From Emcibacter sp. (GTDB taxonomy: Bacteria; Pseudomonadota; Alphaproteobacteria; Sphingomonadales; Emcibacteraceae): a stretch of 15,292 nucleotides of DNA. Within the stretch, counting starts at the first letter, position 1, and each line of letters begins with the position of its first letter. This document shows positions 7,506-14,874 of the stretch, piece by piece. The position numbers and the translations under genes were made by a program. The notes beneath the pieces are model-generated. The model saw only the letters and a program-made list of their open reading frames with translations, had not been told where the DNA came from and ran no database searches. The DNA is taken from positions 1-15,292 of the forward strand of contig JALUWZ010000060.1 in assembly GCA_027019205.1 (NCBI GenBank), in the 5' to 3' direction.

Positions 7506-7510
7506 GCCGC
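7485..7510. promoter_or_regulatory. 26-base interrupted inverted repeat in the ispDF/dusB gap, candidate operator
   Basis: GCGGC (7485-7489) pairs with GCCGC (7506-7510). Inside it CTTT (7491-7494) pairs with AAAG (7501-7504). One T-T mismatch lies between the two blocks, and the centre is six bases. Nine of the ten outer base pairs are complementary. It covers the spacer and -10 of the predicted dusB promoter, so a protein bound here could block transcription. It could instead be an RNA hairpin if transcription starts upstream. No T-run follows, so it is not a standard terminator. Confidence 0.45.
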
Positions 7511-7564
7511 CTGATTTTGATTAATTATTGATCATTTGCATTTAATGCTTAAATATTAGACATC

Positions 7565-8563
7565 ATGACCAAAAATATGACCATACATATCGGGCCGATA
7601 ACGCTTGACGAACCGGTATTGCTCAGCCCGATGGCGGGGGTGACCGACCTGCCGTTTCGCCGGCTGGTGAAGAGTTTTGGGGCCGGGCTGGTAACGTCTG
7701 AAATGATTGCCAGTCAGGCGATGATCCGCGACCACAAGCGCACGCATATGATGGCCTATGCGGAAAGTGATGAATATCTGATGTCGGTTCAGCTCGCAGG
7801 CTGTGACCCGGAGATGATGGCGCTGGCGGCGAGAATGAACGAGGACAGGGGGGCGGCAATCATTGACATCAATATGGGCTGTCCGGCCAAGAAAATTGTC
7901 GGCGGCTATGCCGGGTCGGCCCTGATGCAGGATATCGGGGAAGCGCGCAGGATACTGGCTGCGGTTGTCAGGGCAGTACAGATTCCGGTTACCCTGAAAA
8001 TGCGCACCGGCTGGGATATTTCGAGCCGCAATGCCCCGGAACTTGCCCATGTGGCGGAGAATGAGGGTATCAAAATGGTCACCGTCCATGGCCGCACCCG
8101 CAATCAGATGTATAAGGGCAAATCCGACTGGCATTTCATCCACGAGGTTCGCGACAGAATATCAATTCCGCTGATTGCCAATGGTGACATCCTCACCTGT
8201 GAAGATGCGGCAGAAGCCCTCAGGCAGTCAGGGGCAGACGGGGTGATGATCGGGCGCGGGGCTTACGGCAGGCCGTGGTTCCTCTCGCAGGTTATTCATT
8301 ATCTGAAGCATGGGGAAAAACTGCCTGACCCGGATCTGGCGGAGCTGAAACAGATTGTTCTGGATCATTATCAGGCGATGCTGGATCATTATGGCGAGGA
8401 GGCCGGCAAGAAAATTGCCCGCAAACATATCTCATGGTATACCAAGGGGTTGCGGGACAGTGCGGTTTTCCGTCAGCAGGTTAACCGCCTTGGCGATGTC
8501 GGGCAGGTCAGGGCCATGATCAATGATTTTTTCGACCCGCTGATCAGGGAGCGGGCCGCTTGA
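7565..8563 (+). CDS. dusB: tRNA-dihydrouridine synthase DusB (NifR3)
   Basis: This 332-residue FMN enzyme reduces specific uridines in the tRNA D-loop to dihydrouridine using NADPH. The TIM-barrel domain (about 1-245) starts IGPITLDEPVLLSPMAGVTDLPFR, with the flavin-binding PMAGVTD motif (22-28). It carries the catalytic cysteine in NMGCPAKK (Cys106). Further motifs are LKMRTGW (144-150), TVHGRTRNQMYKG (173-185), ANGDI (205-209) and GADGVMIGRGAYGRPWF (223-239). The C-terminal helical domain ends at 332. The gene heads the ntrBC operon, the classic nifR3-ntrB-ntrC order of Alphaproteobacteria, and its stop overlaps ntrB by 4 bases. No clear ribosome-binding site precedes the ATG at 7565. A second in-frame ATG at 7577 is no better. 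Confidence 0.95.
   Translation: MTKNMTIHIGPITLDEPVLLSPMAGVTDLPFRRLVKSFGAGLVTSEMIASQAMIRDHKRTHMMAYAESDEYLMSVQLAGCDPEMMALAARMNEDRGAAIIDINMGCPAKKIVGGYAGSALMQDIGEARRILAAVVRAVQIPVTLKMRTGWDISSRNAPELAHVAENEGIKMVTVHGRTRNQMYKGKSDWHFIHEVRDRISIPLIANGDILTCEDAAEALRQSGADGVMIGRGAYGRPWFLSQVIHYLKHGEKLPDPDLAELKQIVLDHYQAMLDHYGEEAGKKIARKHISWYTKGLRDSAVFRQQVNRLGDVGQVRAMINDFFDPLIRERAA
8546..8551 (+). promoter_or_regulatory. Ribosome-binding site of ntrB
   Basis: AGGGAG inside the end of dusB is 8 bases before the TTG at 8560 and 14 bases before the in-frame ATG at 8566. Spacing favours the TTG start, which overlaps the dusB stop in the sequence TTGA. Codon preference favours the ATG. The two proteins differ by two residues only. 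Confidence 0.5.
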
Positions 8564-9696
8564 CGATGCAGAATGTAATAACCCGGGAAGTCATCCTTAA
8601 TTCTCTGCCGGACAGCATTATTGCGGTTGACAGGGACAATCAGATTATTTTTGTCAATAACGCGGCGGAGCATTTGTTTTTTTCCGGGGCAAAACTCCTG
8701 CTTCGGCACAGGCTGGAACAGCTGGTGCCTGCCGACAGCCCGCTGGTCGCGATTGTTAACCAGTCACGGCTGAATAAAACCGGTATCTCCGAATATGATA
8801 TCATTCTCGGCAGTCCCAAACATGAGGACAAGCATGTTGATGTTCATGTCTCCCCCCTGACCGGGGGCGAGGGGTATATCGTTATCCAGTTGCAGGAAAG
8901 AAGCATCGCCCGGAAAATCAGCCAGCAGCTCAGTCATCGCGGCGCGGCACGTTCAGTGGCCGGTATGGCGTCGGTGCTGGCTCATGAGATCAAGAATCCG
9001 CTGTCGGGCATTCGCGGCTCTGCACAGCTTCTGGAACAGGAAATCCCGGAAGCGGAGCGCGACCTGACCCGGCTTATTTGTGAAGAAACGGACCGGATTT
9101 GTGCGCTGGTTGACCAGATGGAGGTTTTTTCCGTCAATAAACCAATTATGCCCGAAGAGGTCAATATTCATCTGGTGCTGGAGCATGTTCGCAAGCTCGC
9201 CCAGAATGGATTTGGCCAGCATGTCACGTTCCGGGAAATTTATGACCCGTCCATTCCACCGGCACGGGGCGACAAGGGACAGCTGATTCAGGTTTTTCTC
9301 AATCTGGTGAAAAATGCGGTGGAGGCGGTGCCGAAAAAAAGTGGCGAGGTGACGATTACAACCGCATTCCGTCACGGGGTCAGGGTGATGATGGTTGGCT
9401 CGGAGGCCGGATCAAAGGAACGTATGGACCTGCCGCTGGAAATCTGTGTGATAGATAACGGGACCGGGATTGCCGACGATCTCAGACCATATTTATTTGA
9501 CCCCTTTGTTACGACAAAATCATCGGGAACCGGGCTTGGGCTGCCGCTTGTAGCCAAGATTATCGGCGACCATGGCGGCATTATTGAATGTGATAGCACC
9601 AGGGACAGTACCATTTTCCGGGTTCTGCTGCCCAGTTTCAGCCCGGATGGAAAAGATAAAAAAGCCGCAAAAGACATGCAAGGATCGTCATCATGA
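8560..9696 (+). CDS. ntrB: Nitrogen regulation sensor histidine kinase NtrB (GlnL)
   Basis: This 378-residue cytoplasmic kinase/phosphatase phosphorylates NtrC under nitrogen limitation; in characterised systems it is switched by PII proteins. A PAS domain occupies about 10-115 (LPDSIIAVDRDNQIIFVNNAAE). The dimerisation and phosphotransfer domain follows, with the H-box VLAHEIKNPLSGIRGSAQLLEQE (139-161) and phosphorylated His142. The ATPase domain contains the N-box QVFLNLVKNAVEAV (244-257), the G1 box DNGTGI (299-304), the F-box DPFVTTK (314-320) and the G2 box SGTGLGLPLV (322-331). There are no membrane segments. It overlaps dusB by 4 bases and ntrC by 4 bases (ATGA), so the three are translationally coupled. 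The start is TTG at 8560, or possibly ATG at 8566. Confidence 0.95.
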   Translation: MTMQNVITREVILNSLPDSIIAVDRDNQIIFVNNAAEHLFFSGAKLLLRHRLEQLVPADSPLVAIVNQSRLNKTGISEYDIILGSPKHEDKHVDVHVSPLTGGEGYIVIQLQERSIARKISQQLSHRGAARSVAGMASVLAHEIKNPLSGIRGSAQLLEQEIPEAERDLTRLICEETDRICALVDQMEVFSVNKPIMPEEVNIHLVLEHVRKLAQNGFGQHVTFREIYDPSIPPARGDKGQLIQVFLNLVKNAVEAVPKKSGEVTITTAFRHGVRVMMVGSEAGSKERMDLPLEICVIDNGTGIADDLRPYLFDPFVTTKSSGTGLGLPLVAKIIGDHGGIIECDSTRDSTIFRVLLPSFSPDGKDKKAAKDMQGSSS

Positions 9697-11141
9697 GTGT
9701 CAAGACGTTATTAATTGCCGATGATGACAAGGCCATTCGTATGGTCCTGTCAAAGGCTTTCGAGAGGGACGGCTATCAGGTCCGGCTGACCAGCAATGCG
9801 GCGACCCTGTGGCACTGGATATCCAATGGCGAGGGTGATCTGGTTCTGACCGATGTGGTCATGCCTGACGAGAATGGTCTTGATCTGCTGCCGAAAATCA
9901 AAAAAATCCGTCCTGATCTGCCGGTTATTGTCATGTCGGCCCAGAATACTCTGATGACGGCGCTGAAGGCAACCGAGCGCGGGGCCTATGACTATCTGCC
10001 CAAGCCTTTTGACCTTAACGAACTGAAATCAATCGTCAGCAAGGCCATGATGGCAAAACCGGACCGGGGGGCAACTGCCGATGTCAGGGAAGATAGCGAG
10101 GAACTGCCGCTGATCGGACGGTCCCCGGCCATGCAGAATGTTTACCGGGTCATGGCCCGGATCATGACGACCGACCTGACCGTCACCATCACCGGAGAAT
10201 CAGGCACCGGCAAGGAGCTTGTTGCCCGGGCCTTGCATGATTTCGGCAAAAGAAAGAACAGCCCCTTTGTGGCCCTCAATATGGCGGCAATCCCGCGCGA
10301 ACTGATTGAGAGCGAATTATTCGGCCATGAAAAAGGCGCCTTCACCGGGGCGGAAAGCCGCAGTTCAGGACGGTTTGAACAGGCCCAGGGCGGCACGCTG
10401 TTCCTTGACGAGATCGGTGATATGCCGCTTGAGGCCCAGACCCGCCTGCTCAGGGTTCTGCAGGAGGGGGAATATACTACTGTGGGCGGCGGGAAACCGA
10501 TCAAGGCCGAAGTCAGAATTATCTGTGCCACCCACCGTGATCTTAAAGCGCTGATCAGTCAGGGATTATTCCGGGAAGATCTCTATTACCGGTTAAATGT
10601 TATTCCGCTCCGGATACCGCCGCTGCGTGAACGGATCGACGATATTCCCGATCTTATGCATAAATTCCTCAATACATATGCGGTGGAAAACGGACAGACA
10701 CCAAAATTGATTGAAACAGCGGCGCTGGACTATCTTAAACAGCATGACTGGCCGGGCAATGTCCGGGAACTGGAAAATCTGTGTCAGCGAATTGCGGCAC
10801 TTTATGTCGAGGATGTTATCACTCTTGATATCGCCCGGGCAGAAATGGTGCCACTGGTCGCAGGCGATCAGGTTGGCAAGGATGGTATTCCGACTCATGA
10901 AACACTTCAGGAATCAATCTACCGTCATTTAAAGCGTTATTTTGACGCCCATCTTCCCCATGATCTGCCGCCGCCTGGTCTTTATTCCCGTCTGCTCCGG
11001 GAATTTGAAAAGCCACTGATAGAAAATACCCTGACCGCAACCCGGGGCAATCAGATCAAGGCGGCGGAATTGCTCGGGCTGAACCGCAATACCCTGCGTA
11101 AAAAAATCAGGGATCTGGATATTGATGTTCGAAAAAGATAA
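9693..11141 (+). CDS. ntrC: Nitrogen regulation response regulator NtrC, sigma54-dependent activator
   Basis: This 482-residue protein is activated by NtrB phosphorylation and drives sigma54 promoters of nitrogen-assimilation genes. The receiver domain (about 4-118) has acidic residues DDD (10-12), the phosphorylation site Asp54 in LTDVVMP and Lys104 in the conserved KPF. The AAA+ domain (about 138-370) has Walker A GESGTGKE (168-175) and the sigma54-contacting GAFTGA loop (215-220). Walker B is GGTLFLDEIGD (Asp239, Glu240), and the arginine-finger region is LFREDLYYRLN (292-302). A Fis-type helix-turn-helix lies at about 451-473 (GNQIKAAELLGLNRNTLRKKI). Every element for sigma54 activation is intact. 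AAGGA lies 8 bases before the ATG, inside ntrB. Confidence 0.96.
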   Translation: MSVKTLLIADDDKAIRMVLSKAFERDGYQVRLTSNAATLWHWISNGEGDLVLTDVVMPDENGLDLLPKIKKIRPDLPVIVMSAQNTLMTALKATERGAYDYLPKPFDLNELKSIVSKAMMAKPDRGATADVREDSEELPLIGRSPAMQNVYRVMARIMTTDLTVTITGESGTGKELVARALHDFGKRKNSPFVALNMAAIPRELIESELFGHEKGAFTGAESRSSGRFEQAQGGTLFLDEIGDMPLEAQTRLLRVLQEGEYTTVGGGKPIKAEVRIICATHRDLKALISQGLFREDLYYRLNVIPLRIPPLRERIDDIPDLMHKFLNTYAVENGQTPKLIETAALDYLKQHDWPGNVRELENLCQRIAALYVEDVITLDIARAEMVPLVAGDQVGKDGIPTHETLQESIYRHLKRYFDAHLPHDLPPPGLYSRLLREFEKPLIENTLTATRGNQIKAAELLGLNRNTLRKKIRDLDIDVRKR

Positions 11142-11166
11142 AATATGGTCATAAAGATATTTTGTG

Positions 11167-11186
11167 TTGTTGCATAATTGCAACAA
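11167..11186. promoter_or_regulatory. Perfect 8-4-8 inverted repeat upstream of ntrY, candidate operator
   Basis: TTGTTGCA (11167-11174) and TGCAACAA (11179-11186) are perfect reverse complements around the central TAAT. The element is in the 93-base ntrC/ntrY gap. A second, AT-only dyad (AAAATAT at 11140-11146 and ATATTTT at 11157-11163) starts at the ntrC stop codon and could form a weak hairpin. Symmetry and position suggest a site for a dimeric regulator, for example NtrX or NtrC acting on ntrYX. The usual NtrC site (GCACC and GGTGC half-sites) is not matched. It does not look like a strong terminator because there is no GC-rich stem followed by Ts. Confidence 0.45.
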
Positions 11187-11234
11187 TATGTTATTCTGGG
11201 ACTCTGGTATTATTGTTGGGTCACCCCTGTATTG

Positions 11235-13481
11235 ATGGACAAGAAGAAATCTAGGAAATTTCGCAAGCTGAGGTCATGGGCAAGAAAGGTTGGTCTTGCC
11301 AGGAAACTGGCCTATGCCCTGACCATTGCCGCAGTTCTGTCGGTATTTGCCACCTTTGCCACCTTTTCCAATGTCGGGCCTTTTGTGCCGACCTCGACCA
11401 CGCTTTTTGTTCTTCTGACGGTTAACCTGTGTATTTTGCTTACCCTCGGGGCCATGGTTGCCCGTCAGATTGTTCAGCTGCGCGCGACACGCCGGGCCGG
11501 GGCCGGCAGTTCGCGGCTGCACCGGCGTATCATTACCCTGTTCAGTGTTGTCGCCATCACCCCGACGATTATTGTCGCCATTGTATCAGGCGTGTTTTTT
11601 GAGTTTGGTCTGCAAAGCTGGTTCAGTGACAAGGTTCGCACCGCCCTTGACAGTTCACAGGCGGTGGCAGAGGCCTATATTGAGGAACATAAAAAAGCCA
11701 TTCAGGCCGATGTTCTCGGCGTGGCACGGGATCTTAATTCACAGGCGGCCAGCCTGTCACAGGATCCTGAACTTCTGGCGCGCGCCCTGACCATTCAGGC
11801 CCAGTTTCTGTCCCTGTCGGAGGCTATCGTTTTTGACCGTAACGGCCATGTTATGGCCCGTGCCGATACCACATTGACCCTGACCGGGGATTCTTTCCCC
11901 CTTGCCGCCCTTGACCTTGCGGCCAAGGGTAATATTGTTCCGATCGTTGGCGGCGATAATGATGACCGGGTCCGGGTGCTGGTGTCGCTTGACGGGTTCC
12001 TAGGTCATTTCCTTTATATCAGCCGCTTTGTTGACCCACGGGCGCTGGCCCTTGTCAAAAATACCAAGGATGCCCGGTCGGATTATATGCTGGCCCTGAA
12101 GGAACAGTCCCAGTACCGCCTGTGGTTCAACCTGACCTATATCATTATTGCCTTCCTGATTCTTTTCGCGGCAATCTGGCTTGGTATTGGTTTTGCCAGA
12201 AAACTTATGGACCCGATCACCAATCTGGTCGATGCGTCGGAAAAGGTCGGCAAGGGTGATTTTACCGCCCGCGCGCCGATTAAAAAAGGCTATGATGACC
12301 TTGGCGGCCTGACCCGGGCCTTCAATAAAATGACCCGGCAGCTTGACCAGCAGCAGAAAGATATCAGGCAGGTCAATTTAAAGCTCGAAGAACGCCACCG
12401 CTTTATGGAGGCGGTGTTGTCCGGGGTATCCGCCGGCATTATGGGGCTTGATCCGTCCGGCAAGGTGACGTTGCCCAACAGATCAGCGGCAAATATGCTG
12501 GGTCTTGATACCGATCATATCACCGGGGCAAAAATTCAGGATATAATGCCGGAGGTAGAAGAGCTTTTCAACAGGATCAGATCGTCGGAAAGTCCGTCGG
12601 TTCAGGATCAGATAGTCATTGAACGTGATGAGATAAACCTTAACCTCATGGTCAGAATAACCGCAGAAACCAGACGGGGAAAGATTCAGGGCTTTGTCAT
12701 AGCCTTCGATGATATTACCGAGCAGGTGGCGGCCCAGCGCAATGCCGCCTGGTCAGATATCGCCCGGCGCATTGCCCATGAAATCAAGAATCCGCTGACC
12801 CCCATTCAGCTGGCGGCAGAGCGCCTGAAACGCAAATATCTCAAGGAAATAGAAAGCGATCCCGGGGTATTTGTCCAATGCACAGACACAATCGTCCGGC
12901 AGGTCGGTGATCTGCGGCGGATGGTTGATGAATTTTCATCCTTTGCCCGAATGCCGGCCCCCAATGTCAAAATGGAAAATCTTGCAGAAATTACCAAACA
13001 TGCTTTTTTCCTTCAGGAAGTGGCCAACGGTAATATCAGCTTTGAACTCGATTGTGAGTCAGAGTCCCTGACTGTCGAATGTGATGCGGGTCAGATCGGC
13101 CAGGCCCTGACCAATCTGATCAAGAATGCCACGGAATCCATCGCCGCCGCCGCAAAAAAAGACGACAGCTCCTATCAGGGAAAAATCAAGGTGAGGGTAC
13201 AGGATGACGGCAAGGAAATAAAAATTCAGGTGTCGGATAATGGCGTGGGTCTGCCGGAACATCTGATGGACAAGCTGATTGAACCCTATATCACCACGCG
13301 GACCAAGGGTACTGGCCTCGGGCTGGCCATTGTCAAGAAAATCATGACGGATCATGGCGGAGACCTGCATATGGAAAATAACCGGGATTCGGGGGCGATG
13401 GTGACGCTGATATTTCAAAAAAATCCGGATTTTAGCAGTAATATTCCCGGGAACAGTATGAGGTTGGTTTATGGCTCTTGA
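11235..13481 (+). CDS. ntrY: Membrane-bound sensor histidine kinase NtrY
   Basis: This 748-residue kinase phosphorylates NtrX; the pair is linked to nitrogen, redox and envelope responses in Alphaproteobacteria. The basic N-terminus is followed by hydrophobic segments at about 25-45, 53-75 and 99-121. Then come a periplasmic-type sensor region (about 128-297) and a fourth segment (298-320). Next are a HAMP domain (about 317-372), a PAS domain (about 384-495) and the H-box IARRIAHEIKNPLTPIQLAAERL with His515. The ATPase motifs are QALTNLIKNATESI (623-636), SDNGVGLP (667-674) and KGTGLGLAIV (691-700). I chose the ATG at 11235. A TTG at 11178 would add 19 residues, but it sits inside the inverted repeat at 11167-11186 and has no ribosome-binding site; neither start has a good one. 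The 3' end overlaps ntrX by 11 bases. Confidence 0.93.
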   Translation: MDKKKSRKFRKLRSWARKVGLARKLAYALTIAAVLSVFATFATFSNVGPFVPTSTTLFVLLTVNLCILLTLGAMVARQIVQLRATRRAGAGSSRLHRRIITLFSVVAITPTIIVAIVSGVFFEFGLQSWFSDKVRTALDSSQAVAEAYIEEHKKAIQADVLGVARDLNSQAASLSQDPELLARALTIQAQFLSLSEAIVFDRNGHVMARADTTLTLTGDSFPLAALDLAAKGNIVPIVGGDNDDRVRVLVSLDGFLGHFLYISRFVDPRALALVKNTKDARSDYMLALKEQSQYRLWFNLTYIIIAFLILFAAIWLGIGFARKLMDPITNLVDASEKVGKGDFTARAPIKKGYDDLGGLTRAFNKMTRQLDQQQKDIRQVNLKLEERHRFMEAVLSGVSAGIMGLDPSGKVTLPNRSAANMLGLDTDHITGAKIQDIMPEVEELFNRIRSSESPSVQDQIVIERDEINLNLMVRITAETRRGKIQGFVIAFDDITEQVAAQRNAAWSDIARRIAHEIKNPLTPIQLAAERLKRKYLKEIESDPGVFVQCTDTIVRQVGDLRRMVDEFSSFARMPAPNVKMENLAEITKHAFFLQEVANGNISFELDCESESLTVECDAGQIGQALTNLIKNATESIAAAAKKDDSSYQGKIKVRVQDDGKEIKIQVSDNGVGLPEHLMDKLIEPYITTRTKGTGLGLAIVKKIMTDHGGDLHMENNRDSGAMVTLIFQKNPDFSSNIPGNSMRLVYGS

Positions 13482-14871
13482 TATTCTTATAGTTGACGAT
13501 GAAGCCGATATCAGGGAGTTGATTTCCGGTATTCTGGATGATGAGGGTTATGAAACCCGTACAGCAAAAGACAGCGATACGGCCCTTGCGGAAATCGAGG
13601 CACGGCGGCCATCACTGATCATTCTTGATATCTGGCTGCAGGGCAGCCGTCTTGACGGGCTGGAAATACTCGAAGTTGTCAAAAAACTGCATCCGGAGCT
13701 GCCGGTGGTGATCATCAGTGGCCATGGCAATATCGAAACAGCAGTGTCGGCGATCAAGCTTGGCGCCTATGATTTTATCAGCAAGCCTTTTGAAACCGAC
13801 AAATTGCTTATCCTTGTCGAGCGGGCGACCGAGGTTGAAAAACTGCGCCGGGAAAATAACGAACTCAAGGAGAAAATGGGATTTGACGTTGGCCTTACCG
13901 GGTCATCATCGGCGATTAATCTGGTACGCCACACCATTGACAAGGTGGCCCCGAGCGGCAGCAGGGTATTGATTTCAGGCCCGCCGGGATCAGGCAAGGA
14001 AGTTGTCGCCCGGCTGATACACAAGCATTCCAAACGCTCCCGAGGGGCATTCATCGTCATCAACGCGGCCAGTATTTCTGCGGAAAATATGGAAAGTGAG
14101 CTGTTCGGGGTTGAGGAAGATGGCGAGATCAGGAAAACCGGCGTATTCGAGCAGGCCCACGGCGGCACCCTGTTCGTTGATGAGGTAGCCGATATGCCGC
14201 AGAATACCCAGGCAAAAATTCTCAGGATATTGACAGATCAGACATTTGAGCGGGTCGGGGGCAATAAAAAAGTGCTGGTGAATGTTCGGGTGATCAGCGC
14301 CACCAGTCGCGACCTTCGCGAGCAGATCAGCAATAATCTTTTCCGTGAGGACCTGTTCCATCGCCTGAGTGTGGTGCCGGTCAGGGTGCCGCCGCTTATT
14401 CAGCGGCGCGAGGATATTCCGGCCCTGATTCACCAGATCATGAACCAGCTTTCGGTCGCAACCGGCATATTGCCGAAAAATATTGATGCGGATGCCATGA
14501 GCGCCCTGCAGGCCCATGACTGGCCCGGCAATGTCCGTCAGTTGCGCAATGTGGTCGAACGGCTGCTGATCATGTCGGCGGATAATGAGACCATCAGCAT
14601 TGATATGCTGCCGTCGGAAATAATTTCGGATATATCCATTGTCCGCCCCAGCATGAATAATGACATTATGTCGCTGCCGCTCCGGGATGCCCGGGAAAAA
14701 TTTGAACGGGAATATCTCAAGCTGCAGGTGGGCCGTTTCAATGGAAATATTTCGCGCACCGCCGAATATGTCGGCATGGAGCGTTCGGCGCTTCACCGGA
14801 AATTAAAGAGCCTCGGGCTGGCGGGAAATGAGAAGACAACAGGCGAAACACAACGCAACAGGGCGAGGTAA
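13471..14871 (+). CDS. ntrX: Response regulator NtrX (NtrC family without GAFTGA)
   Basis: This 466-residue DNA-binding regulator is the partner of NtrY. The receiver domain (about 4-118) has Asp10 and Glu11 and the phosphorylation site Asp53 in IILDIWL. Lys105 is in SKPF. The AAA+ domain has Walker A GPPGSGKE (170-177), Walker B GGTLFVDEVADM (231-242) and LFREDLFHRLS (290-300). The loop after ELFG, where NtrC has GAFTGA, reads VEEDGEIRKTG (214-224). It lacks the motif and is about 4 residues shorter. Known alphaproteobacterial NtrX proteins share this loss and are thought to act without sigma54. A Fis-type helix-turn-helix lies at about 424-447. GAGG (13460-13463) precedes the ATG by 7 bases, inside the end of ntrY. 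Confidence 0.95.
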   Translation: MALDILIVDDEADIRELISGILDDEGYETRTAKDSDTALAEIEARRPSLIILDIWLQGSRLDGLEILEVVKKLHPELPVVIISGHGNIETAVSAIKLGAYDFISKPFETDKLLILVERATEVEKLRRENNELKEKMGFDVGLTGSSSAINLVRHTIDKVAPSGSRVLISGPPGSGKEVVARLIHKHSKRSRGAFIVINAASISAENMESELFGVEEDGEIRKTGVFEQAHGGTLFVDEVADMPQNTQAKILRILTDQTFERVGGNKKVLVNVRVISATSRDLREQISNNLFREDLFHRLSVVPVRVPPLIQRREDIPALIHQIMNQLSVATGILPKNIDADAMSALQAHDWPGNVRQLRNVVERLLIMSADNETISIDMLPSEIISDISIVRPSMNNDIMSLPLRDAREKFEREYLKLQVGRFNGNISRTAEYVGMERSALHRKLKSLGLAGNEKTTGETQRNRAR

Positions 14872-14874
14872 AAT

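Noticed and set aside
11140..11186. A rho-independent terminator after ntrC
   Set aside because: The AT-only stem is weak and the second, stronger dyad is not followed by a run of Ts, so I treat these as possible operators.
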